Source of the DNA: CAIVAT01 sp037137455
GTDB taxonomy: Bacteria; Bacteroidota; Bacteroidia; Bacteroidales; FEN-979
Assembly: GCA_037137455.1 (NCBI GenBank)
Contig: JBAXKG010000009.1
Coordinates: 1 to 64,000 of the forward strand
DNA: 64,000 nucleotides
Reading direction: 5' to 3'
Positions 7,571 through 15,855 of this stretch are shown piece after piece. The notes beneath the pieces were generated by a model that searched no databases, was not told where the DNA came from, and saw only the letters and a program-made list of their open reading frames with translations. Position numbers and translations under genes: made by a program. Position 1 is the stretch's first letter. The number at the start of each line of letters is the position of its first letter.

Positions 7571-8353
7571 ATGTTTTTAGTTGGCCTTTTCAGTCTTCGC
7601 ATCATCGATATCATCGACATTATTTTGTTTGCCATTCTTTTGTATGAAATATACAATCTCGTTAAAGGCACAGCGGCAATAAGAATTTTCATTGGAATTA
7701 TAGCTGTATATATTCTCTGGCGGGTAGTTAAAGCTTTGCAAATGCAATTGCTTACAGAGATTCTCGGACAATTTATCAGCGTTGGCGTAATCGCTCTGAT
7801 AGTAGTATTTCAGCCTGAAATCCGGGCATTTTTGCTCATGGTAGGAAATATGAGGATCATTAAAAGCCAGCGGAAACGTATTCTCTTCTGGCGTTTTAAA
7901 ATCAACAACCCGGTAAATCTGAACATCGATAATATTGTGAAAGCTTGTCAGAAAATGGCTGAAACCAAAACAGGGGCATTGATTGTAATCGCACAGCAGA
8001 ATGAACTTGTGCAATATATTTCAACAGGTCAGCCTGTTGATTCCAAAATTTCGGAGGTCATGCTGGAAACGATATTCTTTAAAAACAGTCCGATGCATGA
8101 TGGTGCAGTGATAATAATTGGGGATCATATACGCGCCGCGCGATGTATTCTCCCGGTTTCAAATAAAGGAACCATTCCTCCATTTTATGGTTTACGCCAC
8201 CTGGCAGCCGTAGGGATTACTGAGAAATCGGATGCGATTGCCATTATTGTATCTGAGGAACGGGGTGAAATAGCTTATAGTTATGAAGGCAGGTTATACG
8301 AGAACATTACACCTGCAAGCCTTTCAACAGCACTGGAAAGCCTGTTCAAATAG
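7571..8353 (+). CDS. cdaA: membrane diadenylate cyclase CdaA
   Basis: CdaA makes cyclic di-AMP from two ATP. The chosen start is the ATG at 7571 (260 residues); a TTG 15 bp earlier is less likely. Three N-terminal membrane helices lie at about 12-30, 36-55 and 65-88, then the DAC domain (about 110-245). The DGA motif is at Asp177-Gly178-Ala179 (MHDGAVIIIGD). The second motif, usually RHR, reads Arg209-His210-Leu211 (GLRHLAAVGITE), so its third residue is changed. The C-terminal sequence IIVSEERGEIAYSYEG is typical. It follows folP with a 60-bp gap and ends 5 bp from the convergent TPR lipoprotein gene. Cyclic di-AMP typically controls potassium and osmolyte balance and wall stress, but targets here are not visible. 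Confidence 0.93.
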   Translation: MFLVGLFSLRIIDIIDIILFAILLYEIYNLVKGTAAIRIFIGIIAVYILWRVVKALQMQLLTEILGQFISVGVIALIVVFQPEIRAFLLMVGNMRIIKSQRKRILFWRFKINNPVNLNIDNIVKACQKMAETKTGALIVIAQQNELVQYISTGQPVDSKISEVMLETIFFKNSPMHDGAVIIIGDHIRAARCILPVSNKGTIPPFYGLRHLAAVGITEKSDAIAIIVSEERGEIAYSYEGRLYENITPASLSTALESLFK

Positions 8354-8358
8354 CAATT

Positions 8359-8931
8359 TTAACGTTTTCTGGATTTCTTGATTTTTGACAAGGAATCGGC
8401 AACCCTCAAGCTATCAGCTTTCATTTTCAGTTCAAATTCCCTGACAATCATTTCGGGTGTTTTCCCCAGATTTTGCAACGCCAGTTTTGCATCATTGGTA
8501 AAATCATTTGATGGATATTTTTCAATAAACAAGAGGTAGGTTTCCCTGGCTTTATCAATATTTTGAAGCATATTTTCATAGATAAATGCCTTGAAAAACA
8601 TACACATAGGGGCTTTCGACTGATCGGGATAATCCTGAATGTACTGGTCAAAGAATAGCAGCGCCTTGTTGCCATCACCAGAATTCATAGCAATATTAGC
8701 AGCCTTAAACAAATATCCCGGGGCAAGGGAATCTTTGGGATAATCTTTGATAAAATCCATGTAATAAGTTTGGAGGCTGTCGGCCTTCTCTTTATTAAAG
8801 CTGATCGCTTCGGGCGAGAAGAGACTGTTTTCAAGATTATTGATCCGATTGATTGTTTTTTCACGCGATGGGTTGCATCCAGTAATCCACACAATGGAAA
8901 TACCTAAAATCAGAATTATGGTTTTTTTCAT
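8359..8931 (-). CDS. TPR-type outer-membrane lipoprotein
   Basis: This 190-residue lipoprotein has the signal MKKTIILILGISIVWITGC, with lipobox ITGC and Cys19 as the modified residue. The mature part consists of tetratricopeptide-like helix pairs, recognisable by DKAREYLLF-type spacing: LAPGYLFKAANIAMNSGDGN, then KAPMCMFFKAFIYENMLQNI and KARETYLLFIEKYPSNDFTN. Spacing of the YP and A residues resembles BamD/YbgF-type repeats, but it is shorter than BamD and I do not assign that role. The C-terminus is lysine- and arginine-rich. It lies upstream of no other gene on its strand and converges on cdaA with a 5-bp gap. Confidence 0.8.
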   Translation of the reverse strand: MKKTIILILGISIVWITGCNPSREKTINRINNLENSLFSPEAISFNKEKADSLQTYYMDFIKDYPKDSLAPGYLFKAANIAMNSGDGNKALLFFDQYIQDYPDQSKAPMCMFFKAFIYENMLQNIDKARETYLLFIEKYPSNDFTNDAKLALQNLGKTPEMIVREFELKMKADSLRVADSLSKIKKSRKR

Positions 8932-8976
8932 ATCGTTAGTTTTTCTATTTTAACTGACACCTGTTGGCAAAACGTT

Positions 8977-9549
8977 CTACTTTCTCCCTTTTTTAATTTG
9001 AGGGAACAACATCTTGTATCCTACCTCCACATTCCCTTTACTGATATCTGATAACCGCCGTTTGAGCAACATTTTTTTCAGTGAAGGAATCCTGTCTACG
9101 AATACTATACCTTCAATGTGATCGTATTCATGTTGAATGACACGTGCAATTACCCCATCGAACCGTTCATCGTGTTCAACAAAATTATCATCCATGTACT
9201 TCATGTAAATAACCGGCTTACGCATAATATCCTGCCTAAGCCCGGGAAAACTCAAACACCCTTCATTGAATAAAAATTCATCTCCCTCCTCCTTATATAT
9301 TTTCGCATTAATGAATTCTTTTTTGAAATGTTCAGTCTCCGGGTACTTTTCGGCAAAGGCAGAGGCATCAATCACAATCAGCCTAATGGAACGGTTAACT
9401 TGCGGCGCTGCTAATCCAACGCCATCCGACTGGTACATGGTTTCCCACATATTCTCTATCAGCTCCTTCAAATCAGGAAAATCTGAAGGGATCTCCTCCG
9501 CTACTTTTTTCAATACAGGATGTCCGTATGCGACAACAGGCAAAATCAT
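8977..9549 (-). CDS. def: peptide deformylase
   Basis: Def removes the N-formyl group from nascent proteins in the cytoplasm using Fe2+ or another divalent metal. All three family motifs are present in the 190-residue protein: motif 1 GVGLAAPQV, motif 2 EGCLSFPG with the metal-binding Cys, and motif 3 QHEYDHIEG with the two metal His and the catalytic Glu. It follows ruvX on the same strand with a 16-bp gap, so the two are probably one operon. The next gene on the strand is the TPR lipoprotein, 45 bp on. Confidence 0.97.
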   Translation of the reverse strand: MILPVVAYGHPVLKKVAEEIPSDFPDLKELIENMWETMYQSDGVGLAAPQVNRSIRLIVIDASAFAEKYPETEHFKKEFINAKIYKEEGDEFLFNEGCLSFPGLRQDIMRKPVIYMKYMDDNFVEHDERFDGVIARVIQHEYDHIEGIVFVDRIPSLKKMLLKRRLSDISKGNVEVGYKMLFPQIKKGRK

Positions 9550-9565
9550 AAAATCTTAATTATAA

Positions 9566-9979
9566 TTAATTTGCTATTTCCATGTATGACTGAAGAATGA
9601 TGGTAGCGCTAACGGTATCTACCAACGCCTTATCCTGCCGGTCCTTTTTCTTCATTCCTGCTTCGCGGATAGCTCGTGTAGCAATCAGGGAGGTAAAACG
9701 CTCATCCATCCTTACAACAGTGATTCCCGGAAATGCTCCGGCAAGTTTTTTAACGAATGGTTCGATATAAACCGATGATTCAGATGCTTTATTGTTCAAC
9801 TGTTTCGGTTCCCCTACTACAAATCGCTCAACCTCATTCTTTCGGGTATACTCTTTTAAAAATTCTAACACATCGATCGACCGAACAGTTGTGAGCCCGG
9901 TGGCAATGATCTTTAATTCATCAGTCACGGCAAGGCCTGTCCTCTTCTGTCCGTAATCAATCGCAACAATCCTGCCCAT
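9566..9979 (-). CDS. ruvX: YqgF/RuvX-type Holliday junction resolvase-like protein
   Basis: This 137-residue RNase H-fold protein belongs to the YqgF family, which acts in 5' processing of pre-16S rRNA and has been described as a putative Holliday junction resolvase. The N-terminal strand MGRIVAIDYGQKRTGLAVTD carries the first catalytic Asp. VVGEPKQLNNKASESS is the second conserved block, and VVRMDERFTSLIATRAI and KKDRQDKALVDTVSATIIL complete the active-site acids. Length is typical. A -7 promoter element lies 16 bp upstream of the ATG at 9979, and def follows. Confidence 0.92.
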   Translation of the reverse strand: MGRIVAIDYGQKRTGLAVTDELKIIATGLTTVRSIDVLEFLKEYTRKNEVERFVVGEPKQLNNKASESSVYIEPFVKKLAGAFPGITVVRMDERFTSLIATRAIREAGMKKKDRQDKALVDTVSATIILQSYMEIAN

Positions 9980-9995
9980 ACTATGAAATTTGTTG

Positions 9996-10003
9996 CAAAG
10001 GTA
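9996..10003 (-). promoter_or_regulatory. -7 element TACCTTTG of ruvX-def
   Basis: On the minus strand TACCTTTG matches the TAnnTTTG consensus and ends 16 bp before the ruvX ATG. Confidence 0.5.
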
Positions 10004-10023
10004 TAAAGATTTAAATTTTTAGC

Positions 10024-10031
10024 TAATTTTG
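10024..10031 (+). promoter_or_regulatory. -7 element TAATTTTG of dapD
   Basis: TAATTTTG matches TAnnTTTG in the divergent ruvX/dapD spacer and ends 55 bp before the dapD ATG at 10087. Confidence 0.45.
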
Positions 10032-10086
10032 GAAGGGAGTAACCTTATTGATTTAGTATTTCCGGTTGATTTTTGAAATTGTGATA

Positions 10087-10902
10087 ATGGAACACCTTAA
10101 ACAGCTTATTGAATCAGCCTGGGAAGACCGGGGAATACTGAAACAAACCATTGCCAAGGAGGCAATTTGTGAAGTGATCGCACAACTCGATGCGGGTAAA
10201 CTCAGGGTTGCAACAAAAAAAGAAGGGAAATGGATTACCCATGAATGGATTAAAAAAGCCGTGATACTTTATTTTCTTATCCGGAAGATGGAATTAATCG
10301 AGGTCGGCCCGTTTCAATTCTATGATAAAATTCCGCTGAAGACCAATTGGGACAAGCTGGGAGTCAGGGTTGTACCCCATGCAATTGCCCGTTATGGCGC
10401 TTTTATCGCCGAAGGAGTGGTAATGATGCCATCATATATTAATATTGGTTCCTATATCGACACGGGGACAATGATCGATACCTGGGCGACTGTAGGCTCA
10501 TGCGCGCAGATAGGCAAGCATTGCCATCTCAGCGGCGGTGTAGGGATTGGTGGCGTTCTGGAACCAGTGCAGGCTGCCCCGGTGATAATTGAAGATAATT
10601 GCTTTCTGGGATCCCGAAGTATAGTGGTCGAAGGCGTTCACATCGGCAGTGAGGCTGTTCTGGGCGCAAATGTCGTACTTACCGGATCGACCAAAATCAT
10701 AGATGTATCGGGCAGCAAACCCATTGAATATAAAGGATATGTTCCTCCCAGGTCGGTTGTAATTCCAGGCGCACTTCCAAAGACATTTCCTGCCGGCGTT
10801 TACCAGGTTCCTTGTGCACTCATCATCGGACAGCGTAAAGCATCCACCGACCTGAAAACATCATTGAATCAGGCATTACGCGAATTCGAGGTGGCTGTAT
10901 AG
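10087..10902 (+). CDS. dapD: tetrahydrodipicolinate N-succinyltransferase
   Basis: DapD succinylates tetrahydrodipicolinate with succinyl-CoA in lysine and meso-diaminopimelate synthesis. The start at 10087 gives 271 residues, matching the family; the upstream 10066 start adds seven residues and is less likely. The N-terminal helical domain is followed by a left-handed beta-helix of hexapeptide repeats (about 95-220: SYINIGSYIDTGTMIDTWAT, then GSCAQIGKHCHLSGGVGIGG and VLEPVQAAPVIIEDN). PRSVVIPGALPKTFP closes the active site at the trimer interface. The GT9 gene begins at the base after its stop, so the two share a transcript. Confidence 0.96.
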   Translation: MEHLKQLIESAWEDRGILKQTIAKEAICEVIAQLDAGKLRVATKKEGKWITHEWIKKAVILYFLIRKMELIEVGPFQFYDKIPLKTNWDKLGVRVVPHAIARYGAFIAEGVVMMPSYINIGSYIDTGTMIDTWATVGSCAQIGKHCHLSGGVGIGGVLEPVQAAPVIIEDNCFLGSRSIVVEGVHIGSEAVLGANVVLTGSTKIIDVSGSKPIEYKGYVPPRSVVIPGALPKTFPAGVYQVPCALIIGQRKASTDLKTSLNQALREFEVAV

Positions 10903-11886
10903 ATGAACAAAATCCTGATCATACAAACTGCTTCAATTGGCGATGTTATCCTTGCCACTCCTGTGTTGGAAAAATTGCATCACTATTTTCCCGATGCGCA
11001 AATTGATTTCCTCTTAAAAAAAGGCACCGAAAGCCTTTTTGAAGGCCATCCATTTTTGCATGAAGTATTGATCTGGGATAAACGATCTCACAAATTTCTC
11101 AACTTCGATAAACTGATGCACCATATATGGTACGCTAAGTATGATATCATAGTAAATTTGCAACGTTTTTTTCTAACCGGATTAATGACCGCAATTTCCC
11201 GGGCAGGGATGCGAATCGGTTTCGATAAAAACCCATTGTCTTTCTGCTTCACGAAAAAGATCCCACATTCTATCGGAAGTGGTATTCATGAGATAAAACG
11301 AAATTTGTCACTGATAAGTGAGATAACAGATGACATTGCTATAATGCCACGAATCTATCCGTCACAATCGGATTTAAATCATGTTGCCACGATGAAAACA
11401 GGCCGCTATTATACTATTTCACCTGCTTCACTCTGGTTCACGAAACAATATCCTTTGGAAAAATGGGTTGAATTTGCAAAACATATTTCATTCGATGCAG
11501 CTATCTACCTGCTTGGTGCTTCGTGCGATTCAGATCTTTGCGATTCCATCATCGGGCAAGCATCGCATCCGGGGATGAAAAATATTGCCGGAAAACTGAC
11601 GTTTCTTCAATCGGCAGGCTTGATGAAGGATGCCAAAATGAATTTCACAAATGATTCGGCTCCACTGCACCTTGCCTCAGCAGTTAATGCTCCGGTGACA
11701 GCCATCTATTGCTCAACGGTGCCGGAATTCGGATTTGGACCGCTTTCAGACAGCTCCCATGTTGTGCAAATAACTGAGAAACTGTCATGCAGGCCATGTG
11801 GACTCCACGGATACAAGGCATGCCCTGAAAAGCATTTCAAATGTGCCTTTGATATAAATAGTGAACAGCTTAGTCAGTATTTATAG
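10903..11886 (+). CDS. glycosyltransferase family 9 (heptosyltransferase-like)
   Basis: This 327-residue cytoplasmic enzyme probably acts on the lipopolysaccharide core. The N-terminus ILIIQTASIGDVILATPVLE is the GT9 hallmark. The C-terminal nucleotide-sugar site is FTNDSAPLHLASAVNAPVTA, followed by the expected acidic and aromatic stretch PEFGFGPLS. The tail has a cysteine cluster (CRPCGLHGYKACPEKHFKC) also seen in Bacteroidota members. The gene starts immediately after the dapD stop. The acceptor sugar and donor (ADP-heptose or other) cannot be told from sequence. Confidence 0.88.
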   Translation: MNKILIIQTASIGDVILATPVLEKLHHYFPDAQIDFLLKKGTESLFEGHPFLHEVLIWDKRSHKFLNFDKLMHHIWYAKYDIIVNLQRFFLTGLMTAISRAGMRIGFDKNPLSFCFTKKIPHSIGSGIHEIKRNLSLISEITDDIAIMPRIYPSQSDLNHVATMKTGRYYTISPASLWFTKQYPLEKWVEFAKHISFDAAIYLLGASCDSDLCDSIIGQASHPGMKNIAGKLTFLQSAGLMKDAKMNFTNDSAPLHLASAVNAPVTAIYCSTVPEFGFGPLSDSSHVVQITEKLSCRPCGLHGYKACPEKHFKCAFDINSEQLSQYL

Positions 11887-11936
11887 GATTCTCTTCGCGA
11901 ATTTTCAACAACCGGCCCCCATGCGCAATTTGTAAG

Positions 11937-11944
11937 TACCTTTG
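11937..11944 (+). promoter_or_regulatory. -7 element TACCTTTG of tsaC
   Basis: TACCTTTG matches TAnnTTTG and ends 32 bp before the ATG at 11977. It overlaps a GTG at 11944 that would otherwise extend the gene, supporting the shorter start. Confidence 0.5.
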
Positions 11945-11976
11945 TGCGTTATTTAGATTCAATTAAAATTATTACA

Positions 11977-12549
11977 ATGTCGCCCATCGAACGGGAAATC
12001 AAACAGTGTATTATGGTTCTGAGCAGCGGAGGCACGTTGTTATACCCAACAGATACCATCTGGGGTATAGGTTGCGATGCTACGAATTTTATTGCGGTTG
12101 AAAAAGTGCATCGATTGAAAAAAAAGATGGAACGCAAAAATCTGATTATTTTACTCGATAAGGCTGAAAAAATAAAGGATTTTGTGACAGACATCCCTGA
12201 AATTGCATGGGACCTTATTAAAAATGTTTCTACACCTCTCACTATTATTTATCCGAATGCAAAAAATCTTGCAGCAAACGTAATTTCCGATGATAAATCC
12301 ATAGCTATCCGGATCGTAAAAAATGATTTCTGCAAAAGGCTGATAAATGAATTCGGGAAGCCGATTGTTTCTACATCTGCTAATATTTCAGGCATCAATG
12401 CCCCAAGGGTTTTTAAAGACATCTCGAGTGAAATTATAAATGGCGTTGACTGGGTGGTTGATGAATCACTTGAACAGCTTGGACAGGTAAAGGCTTCGCG
12501 AATTATTAAACTGAACCTGAATGGGGAATTCCGGATTGTCCGTCAGTAA
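11977..12549 (+). CDS. tsaC: L-threonylcarbamoyladenylate synthase (Sua5/YrdC/TsaC)
   Basis: The enzyme makes threonylcarbamoyl-AMP from threonine, bicarbonate and ATP for the t6A modification of tRNAs reading ANN codons. From the ATG at 11977 it has 190 residues, the length of the short YrdC/TsaC class without the Sua5 C-terminal domain. Signature features are GGTLLYPTDTIWGIGCDA near the N-terminus, the KKKMERKNLIILLD nucleotide region, and KPIVSTSANISG in the C-terminal half. A promoter element precedes it, separating it from the GT9 gene. Confidence 0.94.
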   Translation: MSPIEREIKQCIMVLSSGGTLLYPTDTIWGIGCDATNFIAVEKVHRLKKKMERKNLIILLDKAEKIKDFVTDIPEIAWDLIKNVSTPLTIIYPNAKNLAANVISDDKSIAIRIVKNDFCKRLINEFGKPIVSTSANISGINAPRVFKDISSEIINGVDWVVDESLEQLGQVKASRIIKLNLNGEFRIVRQ

Positions 12550-12570
12550 TCTCAAAAGACTATTACATTA

Positions 12571-14931
12571 ATGAAACAGTTACTATTCATTTTTTTTTTC
12601 ATATTCCTGCTATTTTCAAATTATCAGGCGGTATGTGATCCGGCCGATAAACCCATTCGATATTCGATCAATGGAAAAATTAGGGATCAGAGTAGCGGAG
12701 AGGCTTTGGTTGGGGCCACAATTTTTGTTAAGGAGTTGAAAACCGGCGCCGTATCTGATGTTTATGGAAATTATTCCCTTACATTAAACGAAGGCAACTA
12801 CACGCTTATATATTCGTACATTGGATATTCAACTATCGAAAAGACAATTCAACTAAACAAAGACCTTAAAATCACACTTGAATTACTCCCCCAACAACGT
12901 CAGCTAAAGGAGGTAGTGATCACCAGTGAGAAAAATGATAAAAATGTAGTTAAACCGGAAATGAGCACTTTTCGCATGGATATTAAAACCATTCAGCGAA
13001 TACCTGCCCTGATGGGAGAGGTGGATATCATTAAAGCCATTCAGATGCTCCCCGGAGTGCAGTCGGTGGGCGAAGGCTCCAGCGGTTTTAGTGTGCGTGG
13101 CGGCGCCCCTGATCAAAACCTGATCCTTCTGGATGAAGCCACGGTTTACAATGCCTCCCACCTTATGGGATTTTTCTCAGTATTCAACAACGATGCGATA
13201 AAGGACGTAAAACTTTATAAAGGAGATATCCCGGCCAATTATGGCGGACGGCTTTCTTCGGTACTTGATGTACGCATGAATGAAGGTAATTCCAAAAAGT
13301 TTGAAATCAATGGAGGAATCGGCATCATAGCCAGCAGGCTCACTCTAGAAGGCCCTATCGTTAAGGATCGCAGTTCGTTCATCGTCTCAGGCCGGCGTAC
13401 ATATGCTGATATTTTTCTCCCGCTTTCCTCCAACAAAGCGCTCCAAAACAACAGACTCTATTTTTATGATCTGAACGCCAAGATCAATTACCGCATTAAT
13501 GATAATAACCAGGTATTTTTATCAGGTTATTTTGGCCGTGATGTATTCAAGAATGGATTTGCCGGTATGAAATGGGGCAATGAAACTGCCACTATCCGTT
13601 GGAATCACTTGTTTACAAAACAGTTATTTTCAAATTTCTCTTTTATTTACAGTAATTACCTTTATAATCTCGGAACACCAGCAGGGAACAGCAATTCGTT
13701 TGACTGGAATTCTAATCTCCGCGATCTCGGGATGAAAGCCGATTTCAGTTATTACCTTAACACCAAAAATACAATCCGTTTCGGGGCATCTCTTATTTAC
13801 CACATGTTCAACCCGGGGAGTGCCCAGGGAATTGGAGAAAAGACCGTGTTCGCCAATGTCAAAGTGCCAAATAACTATGCTTTTGAAACTGGTGTTTATG
13901 GCAACAATGAACAAAAACTGGGGGAACACTTCACTATCAAATATGGATTGCGTTTTTCCATGTTTCAGAATACCGGGCCCGGTACCGTTTTCCACTACGA
14001 TTCTGCCTACAAAGCTACCGATTCAACTGTATACAAAGCTGGGGTTCTTTACAACACTTATGTTGGAATTGAGCCACGTCTCGGATTACTTTACGATTTT
14101 AACAGCCTGCATTCAATCAAAGCCAGTTATGCCAGAACTAACCAGTATTTACAGCTCGCACAGAATTCAACAGTTGGAACCCCACTCGACATATGGTTTT
14201 CGTCAAGTCCGAACGTAAAACCTCAAATTGCCGATCAGGTTGCAATTGGCTACTTCCGGAATTTCAGGAAAAATACGATTGAAACATCCGTAGAAGCTTA
14301 CTATAAGTGGATGAAGAATGTTGTCGATTTCAAGGATTTTGCACAGTTGCTGCTTAACAATAAACTGGAAGGCGAGATAAGGAGCGGGAAAGCATGGTCG
14401 TATGGCATAGAATTTTTAGTCAGACTGAATGAAGAAAAGGTCAATGGCTGGATAAGTTATACCTACTCCCGGACTTTCCGTCAGATCAATGAAATAAATG
14501 ATAACAACCCTTATCCTGCACCATATGACAAGCCCAATAACATCTCGATTGTATTGAATTGGGTTATAAGCAAGCGGTTTACGGTTTCCGCGAATTGGGT
14601 TTATGCAACTGGCGCCCCAGTGACATTCCCCACTGGACGCGCAGAAATCGGTGGAAAAATTGTACCGATCTACTCAGACCGGAATCAGTACCGGTATCAG
14701 GATTATCATCGCCTCGACATCTCCCTCTCATTTTTCAGCAAGCAAAAACCAGGCAGGAAATTCAACTGGGATCTGAATTTTTCAGTCTACAACGCATATA
14801 ACCGTCACAATACATGGTCAATAAATTTTACTCAGGACAATATTGATCCAAATACTACCTATGCCGAGAAAGTTTACCTTTTCGGTATTATCCCATCAGT
14901 CACATTTAATTTTCACTTCAACAATGACTAG
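12571..14931 (+). CDS. TonB-dependent outer-membrane receptor
   Basis: This is a 786-residue outer-membrane transporter. A signal peptide (about 1-21) is followed by a carboxypeptidase-regulatory-like beta domain (about 29-115, GKIRDQSSGEALVGATIFVK to TLELLPQQRQL), then a plug domain with IKAIQMLPGVQSVGEGSSGF, SVRGGAPDQNLILLDE and GDIPANYGGRLSSVLDVR, and a 22-strand-type barrel to the end, closing with a strand ending in Phe-x-Phe-His-Phe. It overlaps the downstream DUF4249 lipoprotein by 8 bp, a standard Bacteroidota pair in which the lipoprotein is presumed to sit on the receptor. The substrate is unknown. The receptor is shorter than SusC proteins and no SusD is present. Confidence 0.92.
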   Translation: MKQLLFIFFFIFLLFSNYQAVCDPADKPIRYSINGKIRDQSSGEALVGATIFVKELKTGAVSDVYGNYSLTLNEGNYTLIYSYIGYSTIEKTIQLNKDLKITLELLPQQRQLKEVVITSEKNDKNVVKPEMSTFRMDIKTIQRIPALMGEVDIIKAIQMLPGVQSVGEGSSGFSVRGGAPDQNLILLDEATVYNASHLMGFFSVFNNDAIKDVKLYKGDIPANYGGRLSSVLDVRMNEGNSKKFEINGGIGIIASRLTLEGPIVKDRSSFIVSGRRTYADIFLPLSSNKALQNNRLYFYDLNAKINYRINDNNQVFLSGYFGRDVFKNGFAGMKWGNETATIRWNHLFTKQLFSNFSFIYSNYLYNLGTPAGNSNSFDWNSNLRDLGMKADFSYYLNTKNTIRFGASLIYHMFNPGSAQGIGEKTVFANVKVPNNYAFETGVYGNNEQKLGEHFTIKYGLRFSMFQNTGPGTVFHYDSAYKATDSTVYKAGVLYNTYVGIEPRLGLLYDFNSLHSIKASYARTNQYLQLAQNSTVGTPLDIWFSSSPNVKPQIADQVAIGYFRNFRKNTIETSVEAYYKWMKNVVDFKDFAQLLLNNKLEGEIRSGKAWSYGIEFLVRLNEEKVNGWISYTYSRTFRQINEINDNNPYPAPYDKPNNISIVLNWVISKRFTVSANWVYATGAPVTFPTGRAEIGGKIVPIYSDRNQYRYQDYHRLDISLSFFSKQKPGRKFNWDLNFSVYNAYNRHNTWSINFTQDNIDPNTTYAEKVYLFGIIPSVTFNFHFNND

Positions 14932-15769
14932 AAAAACCTTACAAATAGCCCTGCTTGCCCTGCTGGCTTCAGCATGTACTGAAAAAATCGAGGTGAAACT
15001 CGACAGCACCTATACACGACTGGTTGTGGATGGCGGCATAGAGGCCGATACCGGCGTTTATCGTGTAGCCCTTACAAAGTCGGCCGATTACTTCTCAAAT
15101 GAGCCCGTTCCAAGGGTGGTCAATGCGACCGTTTCGATTTTTGACGGTTCAAAAACATTTATGATGCATGAATCGCGAAAAGGAATTTCGGGCATATATG
15201 AAACTGATTCGAATTTTGCAGGAAAAAAAGGAAACAGCTACTCCCTTAAAGTTGAACTTACGGAAGAAATTGCAGGAAAAACAAGCTTTGAGGCTACATC
15301 TTATCTTCCTTCAATCACCCATCTCGATTCAATAATGGCGGTGTTCCACCCTGAATGGGGGCAAAAGGGTGTCTGGACAATCAAATTATGGGCCCAGGAA
15401 CCTGGTAATGAAGTCAACTATTATCTTTTTAATCTGTATCGGAATGGCAAACTGCTTACCGATACAATTACAAAAAAGACCATCTCAGATGATAAGTATT
15501 ATAACGGAAGTTATATGAATGGAGTGGATGCAGTTTACCTTAACAATAGCCACAGCTGGGAAACAATCTATCCCGGTGATACCATAATGCTTCAAATGTC
15601 GGGCATTACCAAGGAATATTTTGATTTTATTAATGAGGTAAAGCAGTCGGGGTTTAACATTCCATTTTTCAGTGGCCCGCCAGCAAATGTCAAGGGAAAC
15701 GTTACCAACGGTGGCGTTGGGTTCTTTTATGCTTACTCGAATAGTTTTGCAAAGACTTTAGTAAAGTAG
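14924..15769 (+). CDS. DUF4249 lipoprotein, partner of the TonB receptor
   Basis: This 281-residue protein starts at the ATG at 14924, overlapping the receptor stop by 8 bp. Upstream in-frame starts lie inside the receptor gene. The signal MTRKTLQIALLALLASAC has lipobox LASAC. The mature protein has an N-terminal beta-sandwich (LVVDGGIEADTGVYRVALTK; NATVSIFDGSKTFMM) and the conserved DUF4249 pattern YSLKVEL, followed by VNYYLFNLYRNGKLLTD and a C-terminal aromatic-rich stretch ending GGVGFFYAYS. Placement in the outer membrane next to its receptor is inferred from gene order. Confidence 0.88.
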   Translation: MTRKTLQIALLALLASACTEKIEVKLDSTYTRLVVDGGIEADTGVYRVALTKSADYFSNEPVPRVVNATVSIFDGSKTFMMHESRKGISGIYETDSNFAGKKGNSYSLKVELTEEIAGKTSFEATSYLPSITHLDSIMAVFHPEWGQKGVWTIKLWAQEPGNEVNYYLFNLYRNGKLLTDTITKKTISDDKYYNGSYMNGVDAVYLNNSHSWETIYPGDTIMLQMSGITKEYFDFINEVKQSGFNIPFFSGPPANVKGNVTNGGVGFFYAYSNSFAKTLVK

Positions 15770-15822
15770 CGAAACTGGGAAATGATGGTATCTCAGAAAA
15801 ATATCTTAACCTGATTTATCCA

Positions 15823-15830
15823 TATATTTG
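15823..15830 (+). promoter_or_regulatory. -7 element TATATTTG of purB
   Basis: TATATTTG matches TAnnTTTG and ends 25 bp before the purB ATG. Confidence 0.5.
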
Positions 15831-15855
15831 CTCATATCAAACATACCTCAACATC

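Noticed and set aside
8359..8931. TPR lipoprotein as BamD
   Set aside because: It is about 60 residues shorter than BamD, and its repeats alone do not distinguish it from other TPR lipoproteins.
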